Part shown: one piece after another, positions 1-6,737 of the stretch
Numbering within the stretch: position 1 is the first letter of the stretch
How the letters are laid out: every line of letters begins with the position of its first letter
Assembly (NCBI GenBank): GCA_946479785.1
Contig: CAMLHQ010000084.1
Location: forward strand, 1 to 13,584
Origin: an uncultured Nitrospira sp.
GTDB lineage: Bacteria > Nitrospirota > Nitrospiria > Nitrospirales > Nitrospiraceae
Length of the DNA: 13,584 nt
Direction: 5' to 3'
The notes under the pieces: model-generated
What the model was told of the DNA's origin: nothing
The model's input: only the letters and a program-made list of their open reading frames with translations
The model's database searches: none
Position numbers and translations under genes: made by a program

Positions 1-990
1 CTGCTGGAGGTTGCGCAGGCGATCTCCGCACACCGCGACGTACATGAGCTCTTTCGAGATCTCGCCCAGCGCCTTCCTCGAGTGGTGCAAGTGAATTTTG
101 TGTCTCTCTCTTTGCACGACCCCACGCGCAATATCATGCGACTGCACACCATCCAGGCGAACGTACCGGCGGACCTGATCGGTGGCCATGAGGAACCGGT
201 TGAGGAAACTCCGGCAGGCTTGGTGTGGCAGACGCAGCAACCCATCCTCGTGCCGGATCTTGCCGAGGAGCATCGATGGCCGAAAGTGACTCAACGTATG
301 CAGGAAGACGGCACGAAGTCGTTTTGCGTCGTTCCTTTGACCACGGCAGTACGCCAATTGGGCGCCATGGGATTTTCGAGCTTGGAGAAAGGAGCGTATG
401 GCGAAACAGACCTGGAATTCCTCAGACAGGTCGGCAACCAGGTCGCCGTCGCTGTGGACAATGTCCTCCATCATCAAGATCTGACCCATGATCGTGACCG
501 GCTGCGTCTCCTCCTGGCGGTGTCCGAAGCGATTGCATCTCGCCGGGATCTTGAAGAGCTGTTTCGTGATCTCGCTCAACGGCTCCCTGAACTCGTCCCA
601 TTCGATTACATCAACGCAGTGTTGCATGACCCTGTGCGCGATGTGATGCGCCTGTGGTTCTTAGCCACCTCGACACCCAGCACGATCAGTCCGGGTCTGG
701 AGCTACCCATTGATGAATCTCCCGGCGGATTGGTGTGGAAAACTCAGCAGCCTTTGACCGTAAACGACGTGACGCAAGAGCGGCGCTTCTCGAAGTTGAT
801 GGCGTTGCTCCGCGAGAACGGCGTCGGATCCTTCTGCGCGGTTCCGCTCACGACGGCGCAGCGTCGTCTTGGTGCGATGGGATTCGGGAGTTTGCAACGA
901 AGAACCTATCAGGAAACCGAGATCAACTTCATGCAGCAAGTGGCGAAACAGGTCGCGGTCGCGGTCGAAAACGCGCTTGCGTACAAGGAA
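1..990 (+). repeat. Tandem duplication of the GAF sensor module inside the activator gene
   Basis: Two consecutive units with a period of about 510 bp (170 residues) encode closely related GAF domains. Unit 1 runs about 1-510 and unit 2 about 511-990. Shared stretches include [31 protein letters not shown] and QVAVAV-N. The similarity is strong at protein level and partial at DNA level, so this is an old internal duplication, not a recent one. Further GAF copies may lie upstream of the window. Confidence 0.8.
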
Positions 991-2001
991 ATTGCCGAGC
1001 TTAAGGAGAAGCTCTCGAAGGAGAAGCTGTATTTAGAAGAAGAAATCAGGACCGAATACAATTTCGAGGAGATCATCGGCGAGAGTACAACGCTGAGAAA
1101 AGTGCTGAAGCAGGTGGAGGTCGTCGCGCCGACCGATTCGACCGTGCTGATACTGGGAGAAACGGGGACGGGGAAGGAGTTGCTGGCCCGCGCCATTCAC
1201 AACCTGAGCGGGCGGCGGGAACGGACCTTCGTAAAGATGAACTGTGCGGCCATTCCGACCGGCCTGCTCGAAAGCGAGTTATTCGGTCACGAGCGAGGAG
1301 CCTTTACCGGGGCGATCGCCACCAAAGTCGGACGGTTCGAGTTGGCCGACGGCGGAACGCTCTTCCTCGACGAAGTCGGAGACATTCCGATCGAACTGCA
1401 GTCGAAGCTTCTGCGCGTCCTGCAGGAACAGGAATTCGAACGGTTGGGAAGCACGAGAACCCTCAAAGTGAACGTACGGGTGGTGGCCGCGACCAACCAA
1501 GATCTTTCCGACATGGTGGAGAAAAAGGAGTTTCGGAACGATCTCTACTATCGCCTGAATGTGTTTCCGATAATGACCCCGCCGCTGAGGGAGCGGCGCG
1601 ATGATATCCCCGTCCTCGTTCGCTACTTCGCCCAGAAGTTCGCGAGGCAGTTGAATCGTCAGGTCGAACGCATCCCGGCCGACACGATGGACGCCCTGAC
1701 GGCTTATGCCTGGCCGGGGAACATTCGTGAGCTCGAAAATCTGGTCGAACGAGCCGTCATTCTCTCCACCGGGCGTGATCTGGTAGTTCCGCTCAGCGAA
1801 CTGAAGGTTTCGCACGCCGCGAACCACCACACAGCGCAGGTGTCCACGTTAGAATCTGCAGAGCGCGAGCACATCCTCCTAGCGCTGAACGCGACCAACT
1901 GGGTTATCGGAGGTCCCGCGGGCGCGGCAGCCAAGCTCGGCATGAAGCGAACCACCCTACAGTCGAAGATGCAGAAGCTCGGGATCGCTCGCTCGCAGTA
2001 G
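1..2001 (+). CDS. Sigma-54-dependent transcriptional activator (GAF-GAF-AAA+-Fis), 5' end missing
   Basis: A bacterial enhancer-binding protein that would use ATP to open sigma-54 RNA polymerase promoters. The frame is open from base 1, so the start lies upstream and the GTG at 82 is internal: codons 1-27 match the beginning of the second GAF repeat. Counting from base 1, 666 residues are visible: GAF 1 about 1-150, GAF 2 about 171-325, and a charged helical linker about 326-355. The AAA+ domain follows, with Walker A GETGTGKE at 386-393, the sigma-54-contacting GAFTGA loop at 433-438 and Walker B LFLDE at 454-458. A Fis-type helix-turn-helix covers the last 45 residues. No receiver domain is visible, so control is probably by ligand or redox sensing in the GAF domains, as in the FhlA class; the ligand is unknown. 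Candidate operators and a sigma-54 promoter lie directly downstream. Confidence 0.93.
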   Translation: MLEVAQAISAHRDVHELFRDLAQRLPRVVQVNFVSLSLHDPTRNIMRLHTIQANVPADLIGGHEEPVEETPAGLVWQTQQPILVPDLAEEHRWPKVTQRMQEDGTKSFCVVPLTTAVRQLGAMGFSSLEKGAYGETDLEFLRQVGNQVAVAVDNVLHHQDLTHDRDRLRLLLAVSEAIASRRDLEELFRDLAQRLPELVPFDYINAVLHDPVRDVMRLWFLATSTPSTISPGLELPIDESPGGLVWKTQQPLTVNDVTQERRFSKLMALLRENGVGSFCAVPLTTAQRRLGAMGFGSLQRRTYQETEINFMQQVAKQVAVAVENALAYKEIAELKEKLSKEKLYLEEEIRTEYNFEEIIGESTTLRKVLKQVEVVAPTDSTVLILGETGTGKELLARAIHNLSGRRERTFVKMNCAAIPTGLLESELFGHERGAFTGAIATKVGRFELADGGTLFLDEVGDIPIELQSKLLRVLQEQEFERLGSTRTLKVNVRVVAATNQDLSDMVEKKEFRNDLYYRLNVFPIMTPPLRERRDDIPVLVRYFAQKFARQLNRQVERIPADTMDALTAYAWPGNIRELENLVERAVILSTGRDLVVPLSELKVSHAANHHTAQVSTLESAEREHILLALNATNWVIGGPAGAAAKLGMKRTTLQSKMQKLGIARSQ

Positions 2002-2035
2002 CGCCGATTTTTCGGCACCTGCCGAGATGTCGGCA
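2002..2035. promoter_or_regulatory. Tandem inverted repeats, probable upstream activator sites (module 1)
   Basis: Two inverted repeats lie side by side just after the activator stop codon. The first has GCCGA at 2003-2007 and TCGGC at 2012-2016. The second is a perfect TGCCGA (2020-2025) / TCGGCA (2030-2035). Both have a 4-nt centre and the centres are 18 bp apart. The same arrangement recurs at 11666-11699, also ahead of a sigma-54 promoter. They are read as the DNA sites of a dimeric Fis-family activator, most simply the neighbouring gene product. They could also form RNA hairpins, but no T-run follows. Confidence 0.7.
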
Positions 2036-2145
2036 GCGTCTTACCGTCACGGCCATCTCCTTATATTAGATTCGTTCTTCCCCTCTAAGCGAGATCTCCT
2101 CTGTTTTTCATTACAAGGCCATCTCATTCAGATGGAAGTCAATCG

Positions 2146-2161
2146 TGGAACGATCGTTGCC
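2146..2161 (+). promoter_or_regulatory. Sigma-54 (-24/-12) promoter for the DedA-rhodanese gene
   Basis: TGGAACG-ATCG-TTGCC fits the sigma-54 consensus TGGCACG-N4-TTGCW with exact spacing and conserved GG (2147-2148) and GC (2159-2160). The expected transcription start is near 2172, giving a leader of about 49 nt. The GG lies about 120 bp from the centre of the nearer inverted repeat at 2020-2035, a normal distance for enhancer sites. It matches the promoter at 11795-11810 except in the four variable bases and shares the following AT. Confidence 0.75.
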
Positions 2162-2220
2162 ATGACAAGCACCGCGGGCAGACACAATCATCCACAATCT
2201 TCGACGTGCACGAGGCCGGT

Positions 2221-3177
2221 ATGAACGAAGCTCTTCACTTTCTGACGCAACACGGAACCATAGTCCTCTTCGCGGCTGTCTTCGCGGAGCAAATCGGACT
2301 GCCATTGCCAGCTGTCCCGTTTTTAATCGCCGCCGGCGCATTGGTGGGGACTGGGCAAATGTCGTTAAGCATGGCTGTCCTGGCAGCGGTCTTTGCTGCT
2401 CTTCTCGGCGATCAGGTGTGGTTCGAACTCGGCCGCCGGCGCGGCCGCCGGGTCTTGAACTGGCTCTGCCGCATCTCGCTCGAACCAACCTCTTGTGTCC
2501 GTCGGACCGAGGACTTCTTTGCCCGTCATGGAGCGCATTCACTGGTTGTCGCAAAATTCGTCCCGGGTCTGAGCACGATTGCGCCGCCGCTTGCGGGGAT
2601 AGTGGGTCTCCGTGTGCCGCAGTACGTCCTCTACAACGGTTTGGGGACGATCCTCTGGGTGGGATCCGGCATCGGTCTCGGGTATCTGTTCAGCGATCAA
2701 CTCGAACAAGCGTTATCCCTGACGGCTCGGTTGGGCCCCACAGTCGGGCTAATCCTGCTCGGCAGTGTGATCGGCTATGTCGTCTATAAGGCGTTTCAAT
2801 GGTATCAAGTGGAGCATGTTGTGCCGCGTCTGACCGCTCAACAAGTGACCGAGAAACTCGCCGCGGGAGAAGATCCGGTCATCATCGACCTGCGTCCTCC
2901 TGGCGACCGTCATGAAATTCCTGGAATCCCAGGCTCACTGCCTCTGTTATCTGAGGAGGTGATTGCCAAGCATCACGATCTCCCACGAGATCGCGACGTG
3001 ATTCTCTATTGCGGATGCCCGGCAGATGCCGCGAGTGTGCAAGTGGCTCGGTTGTTACGTGCGAAAGGATTCACGCGCGTCTGGCCGCTCTCCGGCGGCA
3101 TCGAGGCCTGGTCTGCCGCCGCGATGAAGAACGGAGAAGCGATACGGGTTATCGAAGGTCAGACGGTTGCAGCCTGA
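2221..3177 (+). CDS. DedA-family membrane protein fused to a C-terminal rhodanese domain
   Basis: 318 residues. The N-terminal part, about 1-195, is a DedA/SNARE-associated (VTT-type) membrane domain: several hydrophobic segments, the acidic FAEQIGLPLPAVP stretch near 21-33, and the family loop AKFVPGLSTIAPPLAG at 111-126. In that loop the usual arginines are replaced by K112 and L117. After the last membrane segment (about 173-190) comes a rhodanese domain (about 203-302) with catalytic-type Cys264 in the loop CGCPADA and a typical VWPLSGGIEAW end. DedA proteins are linked to lipid-carrier flipping and membrane homeostasis; rhodanese domains carry persulfide sulfur. The fusion suggests sulfur transfer or sensing at the inner membrane. 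ATG 2221 is chosen because GAGG at 2212-2215 precedes it; a GTG at 2206 is possible. A sigma-54 promoter lies upstream. Confidence 0.9.
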   Translation: MNEALHFLTQHGTIVLFAAVFAEQIGLPLPAVPFLIAAGALVGTGQMSLSMAVLAAVFAALLGDQVWFELGRRRGRRVLNWLCRISLEPTSCVRRTEDFFARHGAHSLVVAKFVPGLSTIAPPLAGIVGLRVPQYVLYNGLGTILWVGSGIGLGYLFSDQLEQALSLTARLGPTVGLILLGSVIGYVVYKAFQWYQVEHVVPRLTAQQVTEKLAAGEDPVIIDLRPPGDRHEIPGIPGSLPLLSEEVIAKHHDLPRDRDVILYCGCPADAASVQVARLLRAKGFTRVWPLSGGIEAWSAAAMKNGEAIRVIEGQTVAA

Positions 3178-3182
3178 CCGTC
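3157..3182 (+). other. Overlapping alternative hairpins across the DedA-rhodanese stop codon
   Basis: Two inverted repeats share bases and cannot form together: GGTCAG (3157-3162) with CTGACC (3174-3179), and GACGGT (3162-3167) with ACCGTC (3177-3182). No T-run follows, so this is not a standard terminator. It may be an mRNA stability or processing element between the two genes, or chance. Confidence 0.3.
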
Positions 3183-3241
3183 GGGTGCCGGATGGAGCTG
3201 TCGGTCTTCCGAATAGGGCGCAAGATGAAACGGAGGGTGCC

Positions 3242-3856
3242 ATGGAACGGACATCAAAATTATTCGATCTGACGACATCAGTCGCGCTTCTGGCAACGGT
3301 GGTTGGAATCGTTCTGTGCCTCTTCTTCCTCTTTACCCCCACCACGTTCGGGAAGAATCTGCCGGAGACAGTGGTGAACGGCTCGGTCGATATTCAGGTC
3401 TCACTGCGTTGGGTTCAACCAATACTGGGTCAGGCGATCGTGGAAGACACCTTGCTCAAGCAGCAGTATGGAAATCACATCGACCGTCCGGTCACGACAA
3501 TGGAGCGTACGACGCTCGAGGGGCGCCCGATTCACGAGAAGGTCCTGGCGACTGCGATCGCATCTCATATCGAGAATCTTGAAGCCGATCATTCAACCCG
3601 CGTGCAGTGGATCCTGGGGCGATTGATCGTCACATTTACAAGCCAAGGAATCAGGACCGGTATGGTGACGGCGGATAAGTCTGCCGACGAACCCAATCGT
3701 CGGATCATCGCCTTGGCTCAGGAGACCGGCACTAAACTGGATGCTGCGTTCAAAGCAGAACGCCAAGCAAGAATCGGTTCAACAATAGCGAGTGAAACTC
3801 TGCCTCGGGCGCGAGGGACTGATAATCCTTTGGAGCGGGTCGGGCTGATTTTCTAA
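3242..3856 (+). CDS. Membrane-anchored protein of unknown function
   Basis: 204 residues, family not recognised. A single hydrophobic segment at about 12-31 (SVALLATVVGIVLCLFFLF) near the N-terminus should anchor it in the inner membrane. The rest is soluble with no cysteines and no motif I can name; it is predicted to be extracytoplasmic if the anchor is N-in. ATG 3242 is chosen because GGAGG at 3232-3236 gives 5-nt spacing; an open extension back to 3167 lacks a good ribosome site and would overlap the upstream gene. It lies 64 nt after the DedA-rhodanese gene and is probably co-transcribed from the same sigma-54 promoter, suggesting an envelope role. Confidence 0.75.
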   Translation: MERTSKLFDLTTSVALLATVVGIVLCLFFLFTPTTFGKNLPETVVNGSVDIQVSLRWVQPILGQAIVEDTLLKQQYGNHIDRPVTTMERTTLEGRPIHEKVLATAIASHIENLEADHSTRVQWILGRLIVTFTSQGIRTGMVTADKSADEPNRRIIALAQETGTKLDAAFKAERQARIGSTIASETLPRARGTDNPLERVGLIF

Positions 3857-3913
3857 CTGCCAATGACCGTTCTATGCATCTGAGGCAGTCATAAGAGAAA
3901 GGAGATATGGACC

Positions 3914-4651
3914 ATGGGTTCTTTAACGGGAAAAGTGGCGATCGTGACTGGGTCATCGGACGGCATTGGGCGTGCGATTGCAGAGCGGCTGGCGCAGGAC
4001 GGAGCGACGGTTATTGTGAATTACGGTAAAAGTGCTGACAAGGCCAAGCAGGTCGTCGCCGGTATTGAAGCGAAAGGCGGCAAGGCCGTCGCAATTCAAG
4101 CAGACATGAGCAAGGTGGGGGATGCCGGCCGGTTGGTGAAGGACACCGTGAAGAGATTCGGCCGGCTGGACATCCTGGTAAACAATGCGGGCATGTTCAT
4201 GTTCAAGCCCCTGGTCGACATGAGCGAAGACGAGTTTGACCGCATGTTTGCCCTTAATACCAAGGGTCCATATTTTGCGCTTCAGGAGACGGCGAAAGTC
4301 ATCCAGGAAGGCGGGCGCATCGTAAACATTTCCACAGACGGCACTCATACCGGGTTTGGCGGCGCCACTGCGTATCTCGGCAGCAAGGGCGCGCTCGAAC
4401 AGTTCACGAAAGGCTTGGCCCACGAGCTGGCGCCCAAGGGGGTCACGGTGAATACGGTGTCACCCGGATACACAATCACGGCCATGCTCCCCGCCGATCC
4501 TGCGTTCCGGCAGATCGGTGAGCAGGCCTCCCCGCTCAAGCGACTCGGCGTCCCCAAGGACATTGCCGACGTCGTGGCCTTCGTGGTGAGCGAGGAAGCG
4601 CGGTGGCTGACCGGGCAAAATATTCACGCAGGCGGCGGGGTCGTGATGTAA
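3914..4651 (+). CDS. Short-chain dehydrogenase/reductase (SDR family)
   Basis: 245 residues, the usual length of a classical SDR. An NAD(P)-dependent oxidoreductase on an unknown carbonyl or alcohol substrate, cytoplasmic. Visible motifs are the Rossmann glycine motif TGSSDGIG at 12-19, acidic D64 in the cofactor region, NNAG at 90-93, and the catalytic pair Y154-x3-K158. By length alignment with FabG-type enzymes the catalytic serine position (13 before the Tyr) is Thr141, with Ser140 beside it. The C-terminal end (WLTGQNIHAGGG) is typical. GGAG at 3901-3904 precedes ATG 3914 by 9 nt. It follows the unknown membrane protein by 57 nt and may be the last gene of that operon. Confidence 0.92.
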   Translation: MGSLTGKVAIVTGSSDGIGRAIAERLAQDGATVIVNYGKSADKAKQVVAGIEAKGGKAVAIQADMSKVGDAGRLVKDTVKRFGRLDILVNNAGMFMFKPLVDMSEDEFDRMFALNTKGPYFALQETAKVIQEGGRIVNISTDGTHTGFGGATAYLGSKGALEQFTKGLAHELAPKGVTVNTVSPGYTITAMLPADPAFRQIGEQASPLKRLGVPKDIADVVAFVVSEEARWLTGQNIHAGGGVVM

Positions 4652-4667
4652 TTAGAAGGAGAAGGGC

Positions 4668-4688
4668 ATGAAACACGATCTCGTGTGA
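4668..4688 (+). other. Six-codon minigene with a strong ribosome site (possible leader peptide or gene remnant)
   Basis: After the SDR stop, AAGGAGAAGGGC is followed by ATG at 4668 and a frame of only MKHDLV before TGA. The ribosome site is as good as those of the real genes nearby. Either it is a short leader ORF ahead of the ECF sigma gene or the start of a lost gene; the frame beyond the stop has no recognisable family. A perfect inverted repeat (4673-4686) lies within it. Confidence 0.3.
4673..4686. promoter_or_regulatory. Palindrome upstream of the ECF sigma gene, possible operator
   Basis: ACACGA-TC-TCGTGT is a perfect 6-bp inverted repeat with a 2-bp centre in the 111-bp gap between the SDR and ECF genes. 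Its size suits a dimeric repressor, but no such regulator is in the window. No clear sigma-70 promoter was found beside it. Confidence 0.3.
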
Positions 4689-4762
4689 CCGCTGGTCCTG
4701 GATCATAAGGGCTCTCGAGGCTCTGTCTCATCGCTCACAGCGCGAAAGGTGTCGCAGAGAGC

Positions 4763-6034
4763 TTGTCGACAGTGAATGACGACGCAACCAAACAGGTGCG
4801 CGAGCTGGTGGAAGACGTCTACCGCTCCGAATCGCGGCAAGTCCTTGCGACCTTGATCCGTCTACTTGGCGACTTTGACACCGCCGAAGAGGCGCTGCAC
4901 GATGCCTTCGCCGTGGCGGTCGAGCAATGGGCGCGGGATGGTGTCCCGGCCAATCCGCGTGCCTGGCTTGTGTCGACCGGCCGCTTCAAGGCCATCGACG
5001 CCATGCGTCGGCGCGCCCGGTTCGACGAATCGTTAGCGGACCTCGCCAAACAATCGGAGACCGCCGTCTATGACAACGACGCGCAGGACGACCAGAGCGT
5101 CGAGGATGATCGACTGCGGTTGATCTTCACATGCTGCCATCCTGCCCTGTCGCCTGAAGCGCAAGTGGCGATGACCCTGCGCGAAGTCTGCGGGCTCGCG
5201 ACCGAGGAAATTGCGCACGCCTTCCTCACGAAGCCGGCTACGATCGCCCAGCGGATCGTCCGCGCCAAAGCGAAGATCCGCGACGCGCGCATCCCCTATG
5301 AGGTGCCGTCGGAACGGGACCTGCCGGACCGGTTGGATGCCGTGCTCCGGGTGATTTACCTCGTGTTCAACGAAGGCTACTCCGCCTCCACCGGAGCGTC
5401 GCTCACGCGGCACGATCTCTCGACCGAGGCCATTCGGCTAGGACGGTTGCTCAGTGAATTGCTCCCTGAGCCTGAAGCGGTGGGGCTCCTGGCACTGATG
5501 CTCCTGCACGACTCGCGGCGCGCCGCACGCACCTCTCCGACGGGCGATCTGATTCTCCTGGAGGATCAGGATCGCTCGTTGTGGAGCCGGGATCAGATTC
5601 TGAAGGGAGTCTCGCTGGTGGAACAGGCGCTGAGTTCGAGTCCGGTCGGACCGTACACCATCCAAGCGGCGATCGCAGCCGTGCATGCGCGGGCAGCCAG
5701 CGCCGCCGCGACGGACTGGGCGCAGATCGTCGCACTCTATGAGGTGCTCATGCGGGCCGAGCCCTCGGCTGTGATCGAGTTGAACCGGGCGGTCGCCGTG
5801 GCGATGCGCGACGGCCCATCGGTCGGTTTGGCCTTGATCGATGCCCTCCTCGCGCGGGGCGATCTGGAGAACTATCACCTCGCACACGCGGCGCACGCGG
5901 ACCTCTGCCGGCGCCTGGGGAAGACAAAGGAAGCCCGCGTTTCCTACGAACGAGCCCTCACTCTCACCCAACAGGAACCTGAGCGTCGGTTTCTCGAGCG
6001 ACGGCTGAGCGAGCTGTCGGATCGGACCAATTGA
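4763..6034 (+). CDS. ECF RNA polymerase sigma factor with long C-terminal extension (ECF42-like)
   Basis: 423 residues, far longer than a minimal ECF factor of about 180. Region sigma-2 covers about 10-88 (LATLIRLLGDFDTAEEALHD, then W67-L69 and DAMRRR). Region sigma-4 covers about 115-175 (LRLIFTCCHPALSPEAQ, LREVCGLATEEIA, ATIAQRIVRAKAKIR). The remaining 240 or so residues are helical with a TPR-like end (ARVSYERALT at 391-400). This layout matches the sigma group described as ECF42, which is genomically linked to DGPF/YCII proteins and lacks a classical anti-sigma factor; none is encoded nearby here. The extension is thought to control activity. The start is uncertain: TTG 4763 has only a weak site, and GTG 4772 lies 10 nt after GAGAG at 4757-4761. 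Four DGPF genes follow. Confidence 0.9.
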   Translation: MSTVNDDATKQVRELVEDVYRSESRQVLATLIRLLGDFDTAEEALHDAFAVAVEQWARDGVPANPRAWLVSTGRFKAIDAMRRRARFDESLADLAKQSETAVYDNDAQDDQSVEDDRLRLIFTCCHPALSPEAQVAMTLREVCGLATEEIAHAFLTKPATIAQRIVRAKAKIRDARIPYEVPSERDLPDRLDAVLRVIYLVFNEGYSASTGASLTRHDLSTEAIRLGRLLSELLPEPEAVGLLALMLLHDSRRAARTSPTGDLILLEDQDRSLWSRDQILKGVSLVEQALSSSPVGPYTIQAAIAAVHARAASAAATDWAQIVALYEVLMRAEPSAVIELNRAVAVAMRDGPSVGLALIDALLARGDLENYHLAHAAHADLCRRLGKTKEARVSYERALTLTQQEPERRFLERRLSELSDRTN

Positions 6035-6109
6035 TTGCCTCCCTCCGCTCGATCTAAGCCGTTGATTCACCAAGAACTGCTCTCGGTCTGGTGGACCAAG
6101 CTGGGCTCA

Positions 6110-6135
6110 TGTCGATTTTCTTCTTCCCGAACGAC
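6110..6135 (+). promoter_or_regulatory. Candidate ECF42-type promoter for the first DGPF gene
   Basis: TGTCGA at 6110-6115 and CGAC at 6132-6135 are separated by 16 bp. From memory, the published ECF42 target motif is TGTCGA at -35 with CGA/TC at -10, so both halves and the spacing fit. It lies in the 147-bp gap after the ECF gene and ends 46 bp before the DGPF start codon. No equally good copy was found before the other DGPF genes. Confidence 0.55.
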
Positions 6136-6181
6136 TATCTCATAGGAACAGCGCTTCACATCCAATTGGAGGGTGGGAGTC

Positions 6182-6559
6182 ATGAAATACCTGCTGTTGT
6201 GCTGCCACGAGGAGAAGAAGATGGACGCCATGTCCAAGAGCGAGTGCGATGCCATCTTGGATGAGACCTCGGCCTACTGCGACGCGCTCCAGAAGAGCGG
6301 TCACCTCATTGCAGCGGAGCCCCTCGAATCAGTTCAGACGGCCGTGACCGTGCGGGTCCGAACCGGCAAGCTATCCGTGACCGACGGTCCCTTTGCCGAA
6401 ATGAAGGAGCAGGTCGGGGGGTTTTTCCTTATCAACGCCCGAGACCTCAACGAGGCCATTCAGGTGGCCGCCAAGTTTCCATCAGTGCGGTTCGGGAGCA
6501 TGGAAGTGCGGCCGGTCACGATGCTACACGCCTGTAGCCGCCCGGCTGCTGCCTCATGA
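6182..6559 (+). CDS. YCII-related DGPF-domain protein (copy 1)
   Basis: 125 residues, the full length of a YCII-related (ferredoxin-like fold) protein. The signature VTDGPFAEMKEQVGGFFL starts at 66, with DGPF at 68-71. The N-terminal MKYLLLCCHEE strand and the C-terminal MEVRPV strand are typical. The biochemical function of DGPF proteins is unknown; their steady link with ECF42 sigma factors marks them as likely regulon members or modulators. An adjacent C7-C8 pair near the N-terminus is absent from the other copies here. ATG 6182 follows GGAGGG at 6168-6173. A candidate ECF promoter lies upstream, and the stop codon abuts the ribosome site of the next small gene. Confidence 0.9.
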   Translation: MKYLLLCCHEEKKMDAMSKSECDAILDETSAYCDALQKSGHLIAAEPLESVQTAVTVRVRTGKLSVTDGPFAEMKEQVGGFFLINARDLNEAIQVAAKFPSVRFGSMEVRPVTMLHACSRPAAAS

Positions 6560-6569
6560 GGTGTCACTC

Positions 6570-6737
6570 ATGTGTCCGGCATGCCTCACAACTCTGGCAC
6601 TGATTGCGACCGGCGCAACATCAACAGGCGGGCTGACGGCACTCGCGGTGAACAAACTTCGTAAATTGACAGGGACGACGAGTAATCCAACACAATTCTC
6701 ATCAAAGGAGGCTGGATCATGGCCAAGAGCACGATAG
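6570..6737 (+). CDS. Small CPxC-motif hydrophobic protein, 55 aa
   Basis: A short gene with its own ribosome site, GAGG at 6558-6561, 8 nt before ATG 6570 and overlapping the stop codon of DGPF copy 1. The product begins MCPACLTTLALIATG, with a CPAC motif at 2-5 and one hydrophobic segment (about 6-28, containing TSTGGLTALAV), then a basic stretch NKLRK. It runs 19 nt into the next gene in another frame. Similar tiny MCPxC-plus-TSTGGL proteins are, as I recall, found beside DUF899 and DGPF genes, but they have no named function. It may be a membrane or thiol-redox partner of the DUF899 protein. Confidence 0.7.
   Translation: MCPACLTTLALIATGATSTGGLTALAVNKLRKLTGTTSNPTQFSSKEAGSWPRAR

Noticed and set aside
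1279..1830. 183-aa open frame on the minus strand
   Set aside because: It lies opposite the conserved AAA+ domain and is a by-product of GC-rich codon use.
2003..2035. Rho-independent terminator for the activator gene
   Set aside because: The stems are short, no T-run follows, and the same paired palindromes recur at 11666-11699 before another sigma-54 promoter, which favours an operator role.
2027..2224. 65-aa open frame between the activator and the DedA gene
   Set aside because: It runs across the operator and promoter region, has no ribosome site and resembles no known protein.
2111..2554. 147-aa minus-strand open frame over the DedA start
   Set aside because: Arg/Pro-rich composition typical of antisense shadows, no ribosome site or family.
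4764..4769. TGTCGA as an autoregulatory ECF promoter at the sigma gene
   Set aside because: No CGAC-like -10 lies 16-17 bp on, and it overlaps the start codon region of the gene it would drive.
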